Part shown: in pieces, positions 61,210 through 64,000 of the stretch
How the letters are laid out: the number at the start of each line of letters is the position of its first letter
Numbering within the stretch: position 1 is the first letter of the stretch
NCBI GenBank assembly: GCA_039621445.1
Contig: CP154957.1
Location: forward strand, 16,112,947 to 16,176,946
Reading direction: 5' to 3'
Length of the DNA stretch: 64,000 bases
Source: Euglena gracilis
Taxonomy: Eukaryota > Euglenida > Euglenophyceae > Euglenales
Notes under the pieces: model-generated
Told to the model about the DNA's origin: nothing
The model's database searches: none
What the model saw: only the letters and a program-made list of their open reading frames with translations
Position numbers and translations under genes: made by a program

Positions 61210-61605
61210 CCGACGGGGGGTTTTTTTGGGCCATTTGTTCCCCCCCCCATATTGTCCATTTGGGGTCCAGTGGGAAGTGGTTGGGAACAATATGGGGGGG
61301 GGTACCACCCCCACCTTATTGTCCCCCACCCCTTATTGTCCCCTGGCCCCGATCTCCTTTGGTACCCCCATATTGTCCCCCCCCCATATTGTCCATTTGG
61401 GGTCCCAGTGGGAAGGTGGTTGGGACAATATGGGGGGGGGTACCACCCCCCCCTTATTGTCCCCCCCCCTTATTGTCCCTGGGCCCCGGCCGACGGGGGA
61501 TTTTTTGGCCTGGCCAATGAAATTCCTTTGGTACCCCCTTATTGTCCCCCCCCCCCTATTGTCCGGTCGGGCCTCCCGGGGAGAGGCCGGTGGGACAATA
61601 AGGGG
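61210..61605. repeat. Tandem repeats of a CCCATATTGTCC / GGGACAATATGGG unit
   Basis: Three related units of about 130-170 bp (starting near 61230, 61370 and 61535). Each has CCCCC(A/T)TATTGTCC, TTTGGGGTCC or similar, and an inverted GGGACAATA(T/A)GGGGG. Each unit is therefore a palindrome bounded by C/G runs. Confidence 0.7.
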
Positions 61606-61659
61606 GGGCGTATATGTTAGAATATTCAAAGAATCTGAAAATCCCGAAAAATCTGTATA

Positions 61660-61876
61660 ACGTGACCCCCCCCCTATTTGTCACCCCCCCCCCTAATAGT
61701 CGCCCCCCCCCCTTGGGGGGGCGACAATTAGGGGGGGGGGGTTACCCATGGACCCATGGAAATGTGGGGTAAATTGAGTAACCCCCCCCCTAATTGTCAC
61801 CCCCCCCCCAAGGGGGTCGCCAAGGGGGTCAAAACGCTCCCGAGGGGGTGCCATATAGGGGGGGGGGTCACGTTAT
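61660..61876. mobile_element. Palindromic MITE with AACGTGACCCCC ends
   Basis: The left end AACGTGACCCCCCCCCTAT and the right end ATAGGGGGGGGGGTCACGTT are inverted copies of one another. The interior is CCCCCTAATTGTC/GACAATTAGGGG-type palindromes with no coding frame. A target duplication is at most a dinucleotide and cannot be settled. Confidence 0.65.
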
Positions 61877-61913
61877 TTGTTCAATGGCCCAAAATAGAAA
61901 ATTTGAGGCAGCC

Positions 61914-62151
61914 TTACTGGCCCCCACCAATGCGCGTGTACCAACGTGTGTTACGTTCAAAAACATCAAATGATTGTGGTTGTGGTTGTTCAAAAACATC
62001 ATCAGTGTGCTTCAAAACGAATACAAAAATGATTACTGGCCCCCACCAATGCGCGTGTACCAACGTGTGTTATGTTCAAAAACATCAAATGATTGTGGTT
62101 GTGGTTGTTCAAAAACATCATCAGTGTGCTTCAAAACGAATACAAAAATGA
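61914..62151. repeat. 119-bp tandem duplication
   Basis: TTACTGGCCCCCACCAATGC starts at 61914 and again at 62033. The copies differ at about one base (GTTACGTTC against GTTATGTTC), so the duplication is recent. No gene is seen. Confidence 0.95.
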
Positions 62152-62399
62152 TGGGCCCCCACCCTTTTGACATTCGAGAGCACTCATCTCACCCTCCTCC
62201 CCCTTCGTGTCACTTGGTCGGGACATGCATTCCTAACCCCCTAGAGTTCAAACCAAAAACAAAGGTTTCAACAGTTCATAAATTGTCTTCCTGCCGACGG
62301 AGTATTGGGTCCCAGGGGCAGGGTTGACGTTTTTTTTTTTGAAAAAAAAACAAAAAAACATGTTTTTTTTAAAAAAAAACGCAAAAAATGTTTTTTTTT

Positions 62400-63215
62400 G
62401 AAACCGTGTTGTGAAACTCTGGCTTCACGCCCGAACCGGCGTTCTGGACGCCGGTTCGGCGCAGAAATTTTTGCGCCGAACCGGCGTCCAGAACACCGGT
62501 TCGGGCGGGAAGATGGCGTCCAGGGGATCGAAAATAAAAAGTGCCAAAAAGTGTTCAAAATGGTTAGTAGACATGTGGTAATCACATCTGAGCAGTTTTT
62601 GGGGGGTATTTGGCCAGATATTGGGGTATTTTGTGCAACAATTTCCATTTGGCCAAATTTGGGGAATTTTTGAAATAGAATACCATGCAGCACGGCTGGA
62701 ATCTAAGGCCATCTGCTGAAAGCCCCTGAGAAGAGCTTTCGATCGATGGGCAACATCGCTGGTGAAACATAGGAATTTCGACTTTGCAAACAGGGTCGAA
62801 AAATGCGATCGCCGATTTTCAGAGTGCTCTGCAGTGTAGCTGAGTTCTGAGGGTACCAAATGAAAGGTCTTGGCGAGAGCTTTCAATTGATATGCTGTAT
62901 GGCACCTGAGGTGTGGGATTTCACAAATTAAGATGTCAAATTTTGGAATGAACGATCACTGAAAATAAGCGCCGTGTGCATAATGGCTGAATCCTGTGGC
63001 CATCTGCCAAAAGCCCTTGAGAAGAGCTTCGATCGATGGGCAATATGGCACCAGACCAGTGAAAACTTCAATCGGCCGATCGACATGGCCATACGCCCAA
63101 GAAGCCCAAAAATGCTCCAAAATGTTCGAAAAATGGGTATTTAGGCCGAAATTGGCCTGGATTCCTTGAACGCCGGTTCGGGCGTGAAGCCAGAGCCCCA
63201 AATCCACGGTTTCAA
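62400..63215. repeat. Dispersed repeats: CCGGTTCGG palindromes and GAGCTTTCGATCGATGGG
   Basis: A GGCGTTCTGGACGCCGGTTCGG palindrome pair lies at 62435-62512. Two copies of a block CCATCTGC...GAAAGCCC...GAGAAGAGCTT...CGATCGATGGGCAA lie at 62708-62757 and 63000-63045, in the same orientation. Related inverted or partial copies lie at 58290-58335 and 59718-59830. No coding region. Confidence 0.7.
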
Positions 63216-63216
63216 C

Positions 63217-63338
63217 AACTGTGTCCAGAACACCGGTTCGGGCGTGAAGCCGTGTTCCAGAACGCCGGTTCGGGCGGCCGCCCGAACCGGCGTTCTGGAA
63301 CACGGCTTCACGCCCGAAACGGCGTTCTGGACACAGTT
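63217..63338. repeat. 122-bp near-perfect palindrome
   Basis: Arms of 61 bp are centred between 63277 and 63278 (GGGCGG/CCGCCC) with about two mismatches. The arms contain TTCCAGAACGCCGGTTCGGG. There is no spacer, so it could extrude a cruciform. Confidence 0.95.
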
Positions 63339-63424
63339 TTCGTATTAGAAAAAGCAAAAATTGACCTTTTTCCTTGCGAAATGACCATTTTTTGAAGAAA
63401 ATTTTTCGCGGGTGGTTCGGGTCA

Positions 63425-63482
63425 CGAGGGGGGGGGGGTCACGGGGGGGTCACAGGGGGGGGGGGTCACGAGGGGGGGTCAC
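63425..63482. repeat. (GGGGGGTCACG)n array
   Basis: Four to five units, the inverse complement of the CGTGACCCCCC arrays at 50.2 and 51.4 kb. The next 500 bases hold no gene; the end (63840-63930) is an inverted relative of 45905-46020. Confidence 0.8.
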
Positions 63483-64000
63483 ATTTTTATGGTGGCCAGA
63501 TTAGAAATAACCGAAGACGAATTTTTGGGAAAAAATCCTTTTTAGGCTCCAAAATAGGAATCCCCCAAACGAAAATCAGGAAATCTACCGGAATATTTTG
63601 TCAAATTAGGCATCACCGGCCAAGTTTTTCAGAAAAAATGGCCGAAACGGGTCTTAGGTCGGGTTGGTGGAGGGGGGTCATGGGGTGAACACCCCCTGTG
63701 AAGTTTTTTTCCTTCAAATGTGTGAAAGTATTTCCAAATCTGTGTTTTCTGGTGCGAAAAATCATGCTTTCAACCCAAAAAAATGAATGTTGTAGAGATA
63801 AAAAAAATGCACTTTTTCCCCAAAAAAAGATCATTGCAAAAATTTTTTCCCCCAAACCCTCCATGACGTTTTTTTTGTTTTTTTAAAAAATATATTTTTT
63901 AAAAAAACAAGCCGTCAACCTTGCCCGGGGGTTTCGCAAAAATGATGAATTTGCACGAAAACACCCATCGCAAAGATACCACCCTTAAGTGCGAATTACC

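Overview
This is a eukaryotic, repeat-dominated stretch of nuclear DNA. The one probable host gene I can support is a small CKS (cyclin-dependent kinase regulatory subunit) gene on the minus strand at 42.1-42.4 kb. It has a 44-bp GT-AG intron. The introns inferred in a pogo-like transposase gene are equally short (44-52 bp). Short GT-AG introns, a fungal-looking CKS C-terminal half, a chromodomain Ty3 element, a tyrosine-recombinase remnant and a LINE tail with RNase H plus zinc finger suggest an early-diverging fungus or a compact-intron protist or alga. The window does not settle the taxon. Very long C/G homopolymers (8-16 nt) are everywhere outside the retroelement coding regions.

Layout. 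1-2.48 kb: no gene recognised. 2.48-2.88 kb and 20.47-20.94 kb: two halves of a degraded gag-like gene, split inside its zinc knuckle by a 17.6-kb Ty3/gypsy chromovirus (2878-20465). That element has near-identical 308/318-bp LTRs, a 5-bp target duplication (ATAAT), an initiator-Met-like primer binding site and a GGGAGGGGGA polypurine tract. It encodes gag with two CCHC knuckles, protease, RT/RNase H, and integrase with a chromodomain. Downstream it carries about 6 kb of extra coding sequence for unrecognised zinc-binding, low-complexity proteins. This payload is itself split by a 1.15-kb TIR element with an 11-bp direct repeat (Mutator-like). A second, 5'-truncated member of the same family (payload C-terminus plus 3' LTR) lies at 25.45-27.06 kb, which shows the payload belongs to the family.

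21.2-24.2 kb (minus): two gag-like reading frames of another retroelement, one coiled-coil and one with 78-bp tandem repeats. 27.15-27.8 kb: remnant of a DIRS/Ngaro-like tyrosine recombinase. 28178-40673: a complete, very young 12.5-kb Ty3/gypsy element on the minus strand (1.13-kb LTRs, CAAA target duplication). Its intact 1787-aa Pol carries a C5-cytosine DNA methyltransferase domain between protease and RT.

40.7-52.2 kb: palindromic C/G-rich MITE-like elements, including a 413-bp hAT-like element with an 8-bp target duplication. The CKS gene lies here, followed by the 3' end of a LINE-type ORF. The RNase H part of that ORF is cut by a 374-bp TA-flanked MITE. 52268-55987: a 3.7-kb pogo-like DNA transposon with TA target duplication, TIRs and a five-exon transposase gene. 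56-64 kb: more MITE-like and palindromic repeats, a 451-bp hAT-like element built of CTCTAC hexamers with an 8-bp target duplication, a 119-bp tandem duplication and a 122-bp near-perfect palindrome.

The window is therefore a nest of insertions: gag gene, then chromovirus, then Mutator-like element; and LINE, then MITE. The two most notable objects are the payload-bearing, hairpin-studded chromovirus and the methyltransferase-bearing Ty3 element.
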